DNA of 64,000 nucleotides from Dyadobacter sp. CY323 (GCF_021390245.1 NZ_JAJUXH010000012.1:62001-126000), one strand, 5' to 3'. Shown: positions 16,295 through 27,400, counted from the stretch's first letter. The notes: generated from the sequence alone by a model not told the origin. Made by a program: numbers and translations.

Positions 16295-18694
16295 ATGTTA
16301 AGAAATTACATAAAAATCGCGGCGCGAAACCTTCGGCTGAACAAAACTTACGCCATTCTTAACATCACCGGCCTCAGCCTGGGAATTTCCGGCGCTATTC
16401 TCATCTTTATTTTTCTGCATTACCACCTGAGTTTCGACCGCCATCAGGCCGATCAGGAGCGGATCTACCGGGTGGTGCTGGAACTTCATCTGGATGAAGG
16501 CATCGAGCACGAACCGGGATCATCGGTTCCACTGGGGACAACCCTTTTACGCGATTTTCCGCAGGTTGAAGCTGCCGGGCTCGTTGCAAAAATGCCCGAT
16601 GTGACCTTATCCGCAACGAACCGGCGGGAGACGAAACGGTTTCTGGAAAAGACGAGTGTTGCATTGGCGGATCAGGGTTTTACCCAAATGTTCTCTTTTG
16701 AATGGCTGACCAAGTTCAATCCGGAGCAAATGAAAGAACCCTCCACGGTGGTGATCAGTGATAAAATAGCCCTGAAATATTTCGGAAAAACGGATGTAAC
16801 CGGCAAAACGCTAAAAATGAACAATGCGAACGAGCTGCGTATCGCCGGCGTTTTTAAAAGCCAGACGAAGCCGACCGATCTGGATTTCGACGTGTTTATT
16901 TCATTGCCTACCATCAAAGTCATTGATCCCGCCTACGACCTGCAGGATTTCGGCTGGATCAGCAGTCGAAATCTCACATTCGTAAAACTAACTGTCGGCA
17001 GCGATCCGAGGAAGGTTGAAACCCTTTTGTCCCGCAATGGAGGGAAATATTACGGAGAGGTGGCCAAATATTACCACCACAAGCTGCAGGAGTTGAGTGA
17101 AATACATTTTGACCCAAACTATGACGGAAAAATAAGAAAGTCGATTTTATGGATACTGGGCGGCGTGGGTGCTTTTCTGATGCTGATCGCTTGTATCAAC
17201 TTCATCAATCTGGCGACTGCACAGGCATTGAAACGATCAAAAGAAATTGGCGTTAGAAAGGTTTTGGGAAGTACGCAGCGGCAGCTTTTCTGGCAATTTA
17301 TGAGCGAGACCGCGGTTATAACAATCACCGCATCACTTTTTTCTTTGCTTCTGACCGCCATATTCGTCCCATTCATGAATAATCTGACGCAAACGAAAGC
17401 CTACTCTTTCGCGGGGATATTTAGACCGGAATTACTGTTATTCTGGCTTTTTTCCATGATCCTGATCGTACTGCTTGCCGGATTTTATCCGTCAGTGATC
17501 ATTTCCGGTTTTAATCCGATCACCGCATTAAAAGGAAAACTTGGGAACAGGCAGGTGGGCGGTTTGAACCTGAGACGCTCACTCGTTACCGTTCAGCTGG
17601 TGATTGCGCAGATCCTGGTAACCGGCACATTGGTTTTACTTCTCCAACTGAAATTTTTCAAAAACGCCGACCTCGGTTTCGATCAGCATGCGGTGGTTTC
17701 TGTTACCTTGCCAAAACAGCATGCAGCTCGTAAAGTAAGTCAGTCCCTCAAAAATGAATTGTTGCAAAACCCTGATATACAATCGGTCAGCTATCAATAT
17801 GAAGCTCCGACGTCGTCCATGGGCCACGGCGGCTCACTCCGGTTTGACAACCGCGCCGAGTGGGAAAAGTTCATGATCCGGGACCGGTTTGCCGACAAGG
17901 ATTATCTGCAGACTTACAAAATGCCACTTCTCGCAGGCCGGAGTTTTATGGATAAAGATTCAGTCAACGAGTTTGTGGTCAATGAAGAACTTATGCACCG
18001 CCTCGGAATTCGTGACCCTGAAAAAATGCTCGGCAAGCAAATGGAAGATGGCAACTCCGGTTTCAAAGGTGAGATTGTCGGCGTCGTGAAAAGCTTTCAT
18101 TTAAAATCTCTGCAGGAAGCTGTCGAACCCTGCGCCATTTTTGCAAATCCGAAATTGTATAAAGAAGTCGCCATCAAGCTGAATACAAATGACCTGTCGG
18201 CGACGCTGCAAAAAGTCCGGAATGCCTGGTCGAAAACGTACCCGAACGAAGTTTTCGAATACCAGTTTGTAGACGAAAAAATTGCCCGTTTTTACGAAAA
18301 AGAACAACTGTTAACGACGCTGATCCAGTCTTTCGCGGCGATCGCCATTTTCATTTGCTGCCTCGGTTTGTATGGAATGGTATCGTTTATGGTTTCGCAG
18401 CGGATCAAGGAAATCGGTGTCCGGAAAGTATTGGGCGCGGGTGTCGAAAGCATCGTCATGCTGTTTGGAAAAGAGTTTCTGATACTCGCTTTTATTGCTA
18501 CGCTCCTTTCCGCGCCCATTGCCTGGTACCTCATGAATACCTGGCTGAGCAATTTTGCATACCGCATTGATCTTAAATGGTGGATACCCGCATCCGGTGG
18601 ACTGATTATTCTATCAATCGCTTTACTTACAGTGGGTTATAAAGTAGTTACTGCCGCATGTATGAATCCGGTGAAAAGCTTAAAAACGGACTAG
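16295..18694 (+). CDS. ABC transporter permease, MacB/FtsX type (orphan, 799 aa)
   Basis: A second member of the 800-residue orphan permease group. TM1 lies at about 20-42 (ILNITGLSLGISGAILIFIF) and is followed by a periplasmic domain. The first FtsX domain starts near residue 285 (SKEIGVRKVLGSTQRQ) and the second near residue 672 (IKEIGVRKVLGAGVES). It ends with MNPVKSLKTD, close to the NPVKSLHSE end of the paralogue at 1176-3626. No ATPase gene is adjacent. The cargo is unknown. It is divergent from the metal-efflux locus, with 151 bases between the two starts. Confidence 0.92.
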   Translation: MLRNYIKIAARNLRLNKTYAILNITGLSLGISGAILIFIFLHYHLSFDRHQADQERIYRVVLELHLDEGIEHEPGSSVPLGTTLLRDFPQVEAAGLVAKMPDVTLSATNRRETKRFLEKTSVALADQGFTQMFSFEWLTKFNPEQMKEPSTVVISDKIALKYFGKTDVTGKTLKMNNANELRIAGVFKSQTKPTDLDFDVFISLPTIKVIDPAYDLQDFGWISSRNLTFVKLTVGSDPRKVETLLSRNGGKYYGEVAKYYHHKLQELSEIHFDPNYDGKIRKSILWILGGVGAFLMLIACINFINLATAQALKRSKEIGVRKVLGSTQRQLFWQFMSETAVITITASLFSLLLTAIFVPFMNNLTQTKAYSFAGIFRPELLLFWLFSMILIVLLAGFYPSVIISGFNPITALKGKLGNRQVGGLNLRRSLVTVQLVIAQILVTGTLVLLLQLKFFKNADLGFDQHAVVSVTLPKQHAARKVSQSLKNELLQNPDIQSVSYQYEAPTSSMGHGGSLRFDNRAEWEKFMIRDRFADKDYLQTYKMPLLAGRSFMDKDSVNEFVVNEELMHRLGIRDPEKMLGKQMEDGNSGFKGEIVGVVKSFHLKSLQEAVEPCAIFANPKLYKEVAIKLNTNDLSATLQKVRNAWSKTYPNEVFEYQFVDEKIARFYEKEQLLTTLIQSFAAIAIFICCLGLYGMVSFMVSQRIKEIGVRKVLGAGVESIVMLFGKEFLILAFIATLLSAPIAWYLMNTWLSNFAYRIDLKWWIPASGGLIILSIALLTVGYKVVTAACMNPVKSLKTD

Positions 18695-18730
18695 TAGTCG
18701 GTTCATGGGCCATTTCACCCGAATTTGAAC

Positions 18731-18760
18731 TTGGACTTTGAAAAGGAGTTGCTAGTTTTA
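18731..18760 (+). promoter_or_regulatory. Candidate promoter of nhaA
   Basis: TTG (18731-18733), 19 nt, then TAGTTTTA (18753-18760; 7 of 8 to TAnnTTTG). Spacing is good, but the box ends 5 bases before the ATG at 18766, so transcription would begin at or near the start codon. Confidence 0.35.
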
Positions 18761-18765
18761 CGAAT

Positions 18766-19956
18766 ATGGTAAAATGGATCAACCCTCATTCGTTCAAGGC
18801 GTTTTTTAAGTCCGGCTCCATCGGCGGGATCATTCTGATAGTCTGTGTTTTTATTTCACTGATCGTCGCTAATACTTCCCTCGGGCCTGGTTTCGAAGCA
18901 TTGCTTGCGCAGGAAATCGGCGGAGATATCGCAGGCATTCAGCTGCGTTACCCGGTACTTTTATGGATCAATGACGGGCTGATGGCGATCTTTTTCCTGC
19001 TCGTGGGATTAGAGATCAAACGGGAATTGGTGGAAGGCGAACTTTCGTCATTCAAGAAAGCGTCACTGCCGATCCTGGCGGCATTGGGCGGAGTAATAGC
19101 CCCGGCGGCAATCTATTTTGCGCTCAATAAAGGCACTGAAACAGCGGGTGGCTGGGGTATTCCCATGGCGACCGACATTGCATTTGCGATTGCGGTCATA
19201 TCCATGCTCGGGAAACGGGCTCCTTCTTCACTAAAAATATTTCTTTCAGCCCTCGCGATCGTCGACGACCTCATGGCGATCCTGGTTATTGCATTGTTTT
19301 ACTCCACGGATATTCATTTTATGTACCTGTTGTATGCAGCAGGCATTTTTATTTTTTTATTGATTTTAAACAAACTGAGAGTAAAAAATCTGGCCGCCTA
19401 CCTCGTGCCCGGACTTTTCATCTGGTATTTCATTCACCATTCCGGCGTGCATGCCACCATTGCAGGCGTACTCACTGCTTTTGCAATCTCGACCACCCCG
19501 GATGCGACGGAATCCCCGCTGGAAAAACTGGAACATATTCTCGTCAATCCGGTCAACTTCGTGATCATGCCCATTTTTGCACTGGCGAATACCAACATTG
19601 CATTTGAACCTGGCATGCTTGCAGGACTGGGCACGGTGCTCGGCCTCGGGATTATCACTGGTTTGGTCATCGGGAAGCCACTCGGAATTACACTTTTTTC
19701 CTGGCTTGCGGTAAAGATGGGGATCGCCAAAATGCCGGGTAATGCTTCCTGGATGCACATTATCGGAGCAGGAATGCTCGGAGGTATCGGGTTCACGATG
19801 TCCATTTTTATTGCGGTACTGTCTTTTTCAGAAAAACAGCATGTACTTTCCGAAGCGAAATTTTCCATTTTGACGGCTTCCATTATCTCGGGAGTATTGG
19901 GATATCTGTGGCTGAGCCGGCTGGAAAAAAGCCCCACGACAACCTCAGCTGACTAG
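18766..19956 (+). CDS. nhaA: Na+/H+ antiporter NhaA
   Basis: A 396-residue inner-membrane antiporter with about 12 helices that exports Na+ (or Li+) in exchange for protons. It helps with salt and alkaline pH tolerance. Hallmarks are [35 protein letters not shown] (Asp 137, equivalent to E. coli Asp133) and [14 protein letters not shown] (Asp 167/168, equivalent to the Asp163/164 ion-binding pair). The length matches the family. The msrA gene begins 52 bases downstream on the same strand. Confidence 0.97.
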   Translation: MVKWINPHSFKAFFKSGSIGGIILIVCVFISLIVANTSLGPGFEALLAQEIGGDIAGIQLRYPVLLWINDGLMAIFFLLVGLEIKRELVEGELSSFKKASLPILAALGGVIAPAAIYFALNKGTETAGGWGIPMATDIAFAIAVISMLGKRAPSSLKIFLSALAIVDDLMAILVIALFYSTDIHFMYLLYAAGIFIFLLILNKLRVKNLAAYLVPGLFIWYFIHHSGVHATIAGVLTAFAISTTPDATESPLEKLEHILVNPVNFVIMPIFALANTNIAFEPGMLAGLGTVLGLGIITGLVIGKPLGITLFSWLAVKMGIAKMPGNASWMHIIGAGMLGGIGFTMSIFIAVLSFSEKQHVLSEAKFSILTASIISGVLGYLWLSRLEKSPTTTSAD

Positions 19957-20008
19957 CCTGCCGGGCATGGAAATTGCTCCATGGTTATACACATTAAAAG
20001 TAAATGAT

Positions 20009-20500
20009 ATGAATACTGAAAAAGCCATTTTGGCAGGAGGTTGCTTTTGGGGCGTGGAAGAACTTTTCAGGCACCAGCCAGGCGTGACTTCAACCGTGGT
20101 GGGATACACCGGCGGCGATGTGCCCAATGCGACCTACCGGAACCACGGAACGCATGCCGAAGGAATTGAGATCGAATTTGATCCCCAACAATTGACATAC
20201 CGGGGACTACTTGAATATTTCTTCCAGATCCACGACCCTACCACGCGAAACCGGCAGGGAAACGACATCGGAACTTCTTATCGCTCCGCAATATTTTATT
20301 TAAATGAAAACCAGCGTGACGTAGCCAATGCACTGATCGCTGAAATGGAAGCATCCGGCATCTGGCCCGGCAAAATTGTGACGGAAGTAGTCCCCGCCGG
20401 AGATTTCTGGAATGCGGAAGTGGAGCATCAGGACTACTTGCAAAAACATCCGGGCGGATATACCTGCCACTTTGAAAGACCCGGCTGGAAACTGAGCTGA
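20009..20500 (+). CDS. msrA: Peptide methionine sulfoxide reductase MsrA
   Basis: A 163-residue cytoplasmic repair enzyme that reduces the S-epimer of methionine sulfoxide. I chose the ATG at 20009 ([15 protein letters not shown]) because MsrA normally begins just before this motif; an ATG at 19967 would add 14 atypical residues. The catalytic Cys is residue 12 in GGCFWG. Further marks are [22 protein letters not shown] split across residues 32-53, [26 protein letters not shown] and [15 protein letters not shown]. No MsrB is fused or adjacent. Its stop is 7 bases from the stop of the convergent kinase gene. Confidence 0.96.
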   Translation: MNTEKAILAGGCFWGVEELFRHQPGVTSTVVGYTGGDVPNATYRNHGTHAEGIEIEFDPQQLTYRGLLEYFFQIHDPTTRNRQGNDIGTSYRSAIFYLNENQRDVANALIAEMEASGIWPGKIVTEVVPAGDFWNAEVEHQDYLQKHPGGYTCHFERPGWKLS

Positions 20501-20507
20501 ATTTAAT

Positions 20508-22646
20508 TCAGCCTACTAAAATAACGGTAAACTCCGCGCCTTCGCCTTCTTTTGATTCGACTGTCATTGAGCCGCCATATGCCTTGGTTATAATGTCGTA
20601 GCTCAATGACAGACCGAGCCCCGTGCCCTGGCCGGTAGGTTTGGTGGTAAAAAATGGCTGGAATATTTTGCCCTGGATTTGGTCCGGTATCCCGGTGCCG
20701 TTATCGGTGACACGGATCATCACTTTGTTGTCCGATTTCTGCGTGCTCAAAGTAACAATCGGCTGATAATCGTGGTCGCCCCTGTTTTTATGTTTTTCCC
20801 GAACGGCGTAAAAAGCATTGTTCAGCAAGTTCAGGATAACCCTTCCCATGTCCTGGGGCACGAGCATCATTTTCTCTAAATCCGGATCGAAATTCCTGTT
20901 AATTGCGACATCGAAAGACTTGTCTTTGGCACGGAATCCATGGTAACTCAGCCGGATGTATTCCTCAATGAGCGCATTGATATCCGTCGGTTCCTTTTTC
21001 CCGGTGCTGGTGCGGCTGTGCTGCAACATCCCTTTTACGATGGAATCGGCGCGTTTGCCGTGCTCGTGAATCCTTGCCAGGTTCTCAATGACGTCGGACA
21101 CGATTTCTCTGGCCTCGTCCGCATTTCCTTTATTCAGCTCGTCTTTCACCTCATCCAGCAGTTCGATACTCGTTTCCGAAAAATTATTCACGAAGTTCAG
21201 GGGATTCTGGATCTCATGCGCGATCCCGGATGTGAGCTCGCCCAGACTGGCCATTTTCTCCGACTGGATCAGCTGCGCCTGCGCGGCTTTCAATTCATCC
21301 AGCGTTTCCTCGGCTACTTTTCGCTGCGATTCAATGACGGTATTTTTCTGCTGCAACTCTTTAAACGTATTGTCAAGTCGCTGCCGGTTCCGGTTTACGA
21401 TCAGCAAAATCACCCCCAATAACAGCAATGCAGCCACCGCAGAGAATGTCAGCCATTGTTGCTGCAGATTCTCCCGTTTCAGATCTTCCTCCTTTTTTGA
21501 AAATTCCAGCTTAGCGTCATACACATTCGCAATGCGCTGGGCTTCCAGGTTTCGCAGACTGTCTGAATACACCTTGAATTGTTTGAAATAGGCAAGACTG
21601 TTTGTCCCGTCCCCCATTTGTTGATAAATGGCAGACACGATTTCGCTGGCATCGCGCTGCAATTGGGTGTGCCCCATGTTTTTTGCCTGGCGCAGGCTTT
21701 CCAATCCATTCTTTAATGCTTCATTTGAAGAACCCTGCCGCGCATATACCCGCGCCAACCCGATCAGGGCTTTGCAACCGGAGGTACTGTAATGATGCTG
21801 CGTCGCTAGTTTTGAAGCCGTTTCAAAATAGGCCGCGGCTTTGTCCAAACTGTCCATCCGAAAATAGGTATTACCCAGCGAATGCGATACGATTGTCCGC
21901 ATTTCCGGGTTATCTTTTTGCAAAGCCAGCGCATTGGCAAGATTCAAATTCGTTAATGCGAGAAGTAATTGGTTTTGCTCAATATTTACTTCCGCAATGT
22001 TATTATATGCGAGGATTACGCCGATTGTATCTGACATTTCTTTCGCGATAAGCAGTGTTTTTTTATAGGTACTATCTGCCTCCTTCATTTTACCCTGATA
22101 AAAATGAATGATCGCAATGTTGTTGAGCGTACTGGCTAATACAAACTTGTTGTGAATATCCTCCGCTGATTTTAATGCGGCGTAAAATTCATTCAATGCA
22201 GCCGAGTAATTCCCCTGACTCATATACACCAGTCCGATGTTGTTACGAATGCCGGGAAAAGCCGTTTTGTAACCACTCTTTTCAGCTGCCTCGTAGCTTT
22301 TTTTATACCATATCAATGCATTAATATAGTCCCCTTTTGTTAAATAAGAAGTGCCGGTAATTTTATAACTGTCGGCTACACCATCCTTATAATCAACACG
22401 TTCACAATCGAGTGTATTTTCTTTCAATATTTTGAGTGCGCTGTCGGGATAACTGTCCGCATATAAAAACGCAATTTGATTCACGACATTCAGATACGCA
22501 GTATCGCTACGGAAATCCTTTGTCATTTCCAACCGCTTTTTCTTGTCTTTTAATAAAGAAATATTGCGTGTTTGCGCATGGGTTAATGACAAAAAAGTCA
22601 CCCCGATAATGGCGGTCAAAAAGGTCGTTTTCAGGAATCGCTTCAT
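20508..22646 (-). CDS. TPR-containing sensor histidine kinase (no adjacent response regulator)
   Basis: A 712-residue protein: a signal peptide (cleavage near THAQ, residue 25), a periplasmic array of TPR-like helical repeats (about 60-370), a transmembrane helix near 397-416 (FSAVAALLLLGVILLIV), a coiled coil, then HisKA with SLGELTSGIAHEIQNPLNF (His 477), an N-box ILNLLNNAFYAVRE (about 604-617) and ATP lid motifs DNGTGIP (648-654) and GQGTGLGLSLSYDI. It probably senses a protein or peptide signal outside the cytoplasm through the TPRs. No receiver gene lies beside it. Its 5-prime end faces the lipoprotein-caspase gene pair, with 141 bases between. Confidence 0.92.
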   Translation of the reverse strand: MKRFLKTTFLTAIIGVTFLSLTHAQTRNISLLKDKKKRLEMTKDFRSDTAYLNVVNQIAFLYADSYPDSALKILKENTLDCERVDYKDGVADSYKITGTSYLTKGDYINALIWYKKSYEAAEKSGYKTAFPGIRNNIGLVYMSQGNYSAALNEFYAALKSAEDIHNKFVLASTLNNIAIIHFYQGKMKEADSTYKKTLLIAKEMSDTIGVILAYNNIAEVNIEQNQLLLALTNLNLANALALQKDNPEMRTIVSHSLGNTYFRMDSLDKAAAYFETASKLATQHHYSTSGCKALIGLARVYARQGSSNEALKNGLESLRQAKNMGHTQLQRDASEIVSAIYQQMGDGTNSLAYFKQFKVYSDSLRNLEAQRIANVYDAKLEFSKKEEDLKRENLQQQWLTFSAVAALLLLGVILLIVNRNRQRLDNTFKELQQKNTVIESQRKVAEETLDELKAAQAQLIQSEKMASLGELTSGIAHEIQNPLNFVNNFSETSIELLDEVKDELNKGNADEAREIVSDVIENLARIHEHGKRADSIVKGMLQHSRTSTGKKEPTDINALIEEYIRLSYHGFRAKDKSFDVAINRNFDPDLEKMMLVPQDMGRVILNLLNNAFYAVREKHKNRGDHDYQPIVTLSTQKSDNKVMIRVTDNGTGIPDQIQGKIFQPFFTTKPTGQGTGLGLSLSYDIITKAYGGSMTVESKEGEGAEFTVILVG

Positions 22647-22787
22647 GGATCAGATGTCAGTAAAAATGATATGATCCATATAAACAACACGGATTTCATT
22701 TTGCAAAAACAGCGTTTTCAACATTGACATTGTTTATTTAAAAATTTGATAGCAAATTCTTATATTAGCTAAACTAAATCTAACGTT

Positions 22788-23006
22788 ATGCCACAAATTA
22801 CGAACAAATTCAAATTATCCGGCTTGTTTGCAACGGCTTTAATTGCTTCATGTATGTTTATATCATGCGGCAAAGAAAAAACCTCTGACGAAGCAGACAC
22901 AACCGCTCCGGCGGACACCACGCAAGTCGCTCCGATGGAGGGGGACAGTGTACCTATTATCGTTGATTCAACTGCATCAAAACGTCCGGAACCGCGTACC
23001 ACCTGA
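22788..23006 (+). CDS. Small lipoprotein, unknown function
   Basis: A 72-residue protein with a hydrophobic leader and lipobox-like MFISC (Cys near residue 27). The 45-residue mature part is low-complexity, rich in Thr, Asp, Ala and Pro. It starts at the ATG 22788 and ends 2 bases before the caspase-like gene, so the two are almost certainly cotranscribed. Close coupling suggests it anchors, chaperones or regulates the protease, but no family is recognised. A near-match to the -7 box (TATATTAG, 22761-22768) lies 19 bases upstream. Confidence 0.75.
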   Translation: MPQITNKFKLSGLFATALIASCMFISCGKEKTSDEADTTAPADTTQVAPMEGDSVPIIVDSTASKRPEPRTT

Positions 23007-23008
23007 TC

Positions 23009-24397
23009 ATGACGATGTGCAATAGGCCCTGCTGCTTCCCGTTTGAACATTTTTTATTCAAATCCGTCGTTGCGGGGCTTTTTGCCGTCATTTTAATTTC
23101 CAGTGGCCCAAAGTCCTGCGGCCAGTCTTATTTTTATTTCGCGAACAAACTGACTCTTCCGGGAGACCCGGCGCTCAACTACCATACCCTTTTAACGGTG
23201 CACGACAACGGTTCCGCCGTCGCACGTATAAGGTATATCGAACCAACTTCACAAGAAGACAGAACGGTCGAGATACAAATGCTGGATTCGACGTCTGCGG
23301 ACAGTAACGGCGATCAAACGCATTACCTTATACGGGACGGAGTTCCGTTTCCCATTCAAGGCATCGGGATTTCGGGTTTTCTATCACCGCGATTCGCATT
23401 CATAAAACAAACGGAGGGAAATGACATTTTTTTTGTGCCCCAATCAGTCACCTATCAACTTCCCGACGGAAGTTGGTACTTGTCAGAAATGATCGTAAAT
23501 CAGCAAAAAACCAACGTTCAGCTGAGAGAGGAAACGGACCTGGTCAGCCTGTTTTTCAAGCCTTCGGATGAATTTTATCAATATTTATTTGAAATACAAC
23601 CCTCCTACCGCGCCCCCGCAAAAAGAAAGGAAAAGCTCTATCTGATCACCGTTGCCAACACGCTGGACGCAATTGTCGGCACCAGTACCCGGATCGATAT
23701 GACGAATGTGGTGAATACATTTACCCAGCTGGCGCAGGACCTGAATATGGACATGGTGGTTCAAAAAATAATAGATAACGATCTGAACAAACAGTCTGTC
23801 GAGCTTGCGCTGGCAAATTTGCGTCCTGCTTCCATTGATATCGTGGTATTTTATTACAGCGGTCACGGTTTCCGGAAAACCAAAGACCGGAGTGAATATC
23901 CAAGAATGTCGTTACGCATTAACGGAAAGGGGGATCTGGAGAAAAACAATCTTGTGCTGGAAGATGTCTACAAGATTTTGTTCCGAAAAAAAGCGCGGGT
24001 AACACTGGTCCTGAGCGATTGCTGCAACGAGGCCATCGACGCCCCTCCACGTACTGGGCCTGCTCCCATTCGAACCAGAGGGTTGCCCGGCGCATTGAAA
24101 CCTCCATTGAACATGCCGCTTTGCGATCAGCTGCTTTTCCCCGCAAGGCCCACGGCGATATTAATTGGTTCCGCGGATAAAAATCAGCTCGCTGTCGGAA
24201 ATCCTGTTTTGGGCGGGTACTTCACAAACACGTTCACGGTAGAACTTCGGAAAACCCTGTATGGTGCCGGAAAAAGCACTTCCTGGAATGGAATACTGGC
24301 AAGTACCAAAAAACAAGCGAGCTGGCTGTCGCTCGGTGCCGAGTGCGCACCGAAAGTTCGTTGTGTGCAAACGGCCAGAGTGAGAGTGATTCCGTAA
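23009..24397 (+). CDS. Caspase-like (peptidase C14) protein with beta-rich N-terminal region
   Basis: A 462-residue protein. Residues 17-38 form a hydrophobic leader ending near SCGQ, so it is probably exported or anchored. Residues 40-200 are beta-rich and unrecognised. Residues 207-430 carry a caspase-like fold: the first strand KLYLITVANTLD, the catalytic His in VVFYYSGHGF (His 286) and the nucleophile strand VTLVLSDCCNE (Cys 339, aligned with DACHSG). The Asp two residues before the Cys is the residue that favours basic P1 sites in metacaspase-like enzymes. Cys at the second position and Asn after the nucleophile are unusual. It converges on the second caspase gene, with 5 bases between the stops. 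Confidence 0.82.
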   Translation: MTMCNRPCCFPFEHFLFKSVVAGLFAVILISSGPKSCGQSYFYFANKLTLPGDPALNYHTLLTVHDNGSAVARIRYIEPTSQEDRTVEIQMLDSTSADSNGDQTHYLIRDGVPFPIQGIGISGFLSPRFAFIKQTEGNDIFFVPQSVTYQLPDGSWYLSEMIVNQQKTNVQLREETDLVSLFFKPSDEFYQYLFEIQPSYRAPAKRKEKLYLITVANTLDAIVGTSTRIDMTNVVNTFTQLAQDLNMDMVVQKIIDNDLNKQSVELALANLRPASIDIVVFYYSGHGFRKTKDRSEYPRMSLRINGKGDLEKNNLVLEDVYKILFRKKARVTLVLSDCCNEAIDAPPRTGPAPIRTRGLPGALKPPLNMPLCDQLLFPARPTAILIGSADKNQLAVGNPVLGGYFTNTFTVELRKTLYGAGKSTSWNGILASTKKQASWLSLGAECAPKVRCVQTARVRVIP

Positions 24398-24402
24398 TCT
24401 TC

Positions 24403-27400
24403 CTAGTCCGCGATCAGGATTTCTCGCGGGTCGAACGAATCTGAATTCTCATTCAGCACACGATCACGGGGTTGCAATTGAACGGAGTACTTCTGTACCA
24501 ATGCTTTCCACCGGGCAGATTGGCGCAACCGCTTCCAGGACGAATCAGTATTCAATACATGACCATAATTAAATCCATTTTCCAGCGCCAGGTTTAATGC
24601 AGAAAAAGCCGGGTCCTTTTTTTTCAGCGAGGCATTGAGCCTGGCTATCGAGTAATACCGGTTTGCTGTGACTTTATCCATGCCGGCCGGGTCCGTTGTC
24701 CGGGTGTTTATAAATGCATTCAAATACCCGAGTGCATCTGAGTGCCGGCCGGCCAGCCAGTTCGTTTTTGCATATACCATTCCGACGCGCGCCCGCTCGG
24801 TATCATTTGTTGCTTTTACATTTTTCAATAATACCAATGCACGATCTGTCGAACCGCTGCGTGCGTAACAGTCGGCCAGCTCAATTTCCTGTGCAGGCGT
24901 AGCCTCACCAAGCCGGTGCAGGATTTCCAGCTGGTTCATCGCAAACGTTGATTCATTGATCTCGAAACAATAACCGATGATTCTGCTGCGAAGTGCGGCA
25001 TCCGGCTCCTGCACGCTGATGAACTCTTTGTACATCAGAAAAGCCTCCTGGTCGTTTCCCATCCAACTATTCAGATCGGCGATAGCCAGCAGGATCTGAG
25101 GTTTCGTTTGCAGTTCCCCCGACAGCCTGACGGCCAGTTTCAGACTCGCCAGCGATACTTTCAGCGGATCGTATTTGGGGGTAGGAATCGCTATTTTCTC
25201 TCCCGTTCCCGGCAAAATGATCTCTGCATCCATTGTTTTTTGCTCGTCCCCAGGTTCGCGGGCTACCGGATATGTGGCTAAAAATGGATATGCAAAAGCA
25301 TTAATGACTTCGTAGGCCGCCTGATAGTTACGAACCGGTATTTTATGAAAAGATAAACGGAGCCGGTTATACAAAAACATACCCGCTTTTTCCTGCCATT
25401 CCGTGTCACGCGGAAACAATTTCAGCATTCTCCGATAAAAATCGAATGTAGCGGCTTCGGCTGACCGGTTCACTGCGATCCGGTAATAGGTATTTGCTGA
25501 ATCTCCGAGGTGCAATGGCCCGCGGTCGGGCTGTGCGACGCGGATGTCACCCACTTCCTGGTTAAGCTTTATTTGTTGCAGGTAGATCTTTTCGGCCGCA
25601 GGATAATCCGCAGACTTCTCGTAGATAGTAGCCAGCTTGATGTATCCGCCCATTCTGGGTGGCATTTCATACCTGGCCCGCAGCCAATTCTGGCTGGATT
25701 TTATTTTCAGCCAAAAAGCAAAAAGCGGGCGGCTTCTTTCCGGCAACACATAATCCCCCCGAAATGCAGCCTGATCTTTCAGTCCCGCGTTTTCAATGGC
25801 CGTGATCATCGCATACTGTTCAAGTGCTTTGTCGGCTCGCTTCTGATGCTCGTAAATGGATGCCAGCAGGTAATGGTCTTCGAGTATGTTGTAATGATGA
25901 TCCATTAATCTTACCACCAAACAGGTATCGGCATCACTGGCTGGCCGCAGGTTTTGTTCTAGAAAAACCAAAAAAGCAGAATCGGATTTATAGGAATGAA
26001 TGGCATCTAAAAGCAGCGGCTCAGCTTCCTCCCATCTTTTTTCGGCAAAAAGCATTTTACCCATATAATGGTTTAACAAAGGCATGTTACCTGATTTCGC
26101 AGCGATTGCTTTTAAACTTATGAACGCAGAATCGGGGTTCGAATGCGGTGATAACGCATTGACCAGTTGCACATAGTGCTTCGCCGCAGGCAATTCAACA
26201 CTCCCGAACAAATCACATTCGCGCCACTTCGACGGCCTGGGCGCACTGGAAGTCCCGTACGGAAGTTTTAAAAATTCGCTGTTAATAGCAAAACCCTCCA
26301 TGCGCATGGATGCCAGGGTTAAAAACCGGTCTGCCTTCTCATAATCGCCCGTGCTGATGTACAGGTTGCCCAGCTTTCCGTAAGAAAAAAAATGCCTTCT
26401 GTTTACCCGGACGGATTTCAGGAGGTAACTTTCGGCCGCGAGCAAATCTCCCTGTTTTTCCATCATCACTCCCGCATTCGTAAAGTTGTAGGGTAGGTTG
26501 TGTTGCAAAGAATCCGTCATTCTGACGGCCTCCACGCCCATTCTCAGATTTTGCGTGGCCAATCCCACCCTTACTTTGTTACTCCACGGAATGGCCCATG
26601 TAGGTGCAATTTCAGTGGCCTTGTCAAAGTGTTGGTCGGCTAGCTTGTATTTTTTTCGATGCATGTACAGGTTGCCGAGCTCGTTGTGCACATAAGCCGC
26701 GTCGGGCGCCAGTTCCAAAGCTTTTTTCTGATACATAAAGGCCCTTTTAAGCGGTACCGACAGATTTTTGGCCGTTACCATTTCCAGGCGGGCGGTTAAG
26801 CCGCTGATGTATGCCTCCTGCACAGCCAGCAAGGAATGCAGATAATGATCCTTGGGGGCAATGTGTAAAACCACGCGGAGCATGTCGATAAAATCCGTGT
26901 ACCGTTTGTTACCGGAGTAGTAATATTCCCGTTTTTCAAGCTCTTCCAAATCGCCTTCCAGGTATGCATTGATCCTGTCCTGCGCCTGACCGTGAACCAT
27001 TTGGATAAATCGCTCATTGAAATCGTTTACCACCGGTTTACTTTTCAAAAGCTGATTTTTTGCCAGCAACAAGGTATCTACGTTTGCAAAGAAATAGCTG
27101 CTGTCAGCTTCCTGGCCAAGCCGTTTCAGAGAATCGATCTGGTTGTTCAAATGCTGCTGGTACGCAATGCACTCCTTCACCAGCATTAATGGCAGACTAT
27201 CTTTCGGAATCCGCATATAGTCAGAAAACCGCAGCTTGCTTTCAATGGCTCCGGTTTTCGTTAACCCGAATAAATAATCCACCGGCTGCCGACCGAGCGG
27301 CTTGAACATACTCAAAACGGATCTTAACCGGTCCCTCGATTTTTGATCTGACGCGCTGCTGGTTACAGTTTTCAATGCAGCATGGTCCACGATGGCCAGG

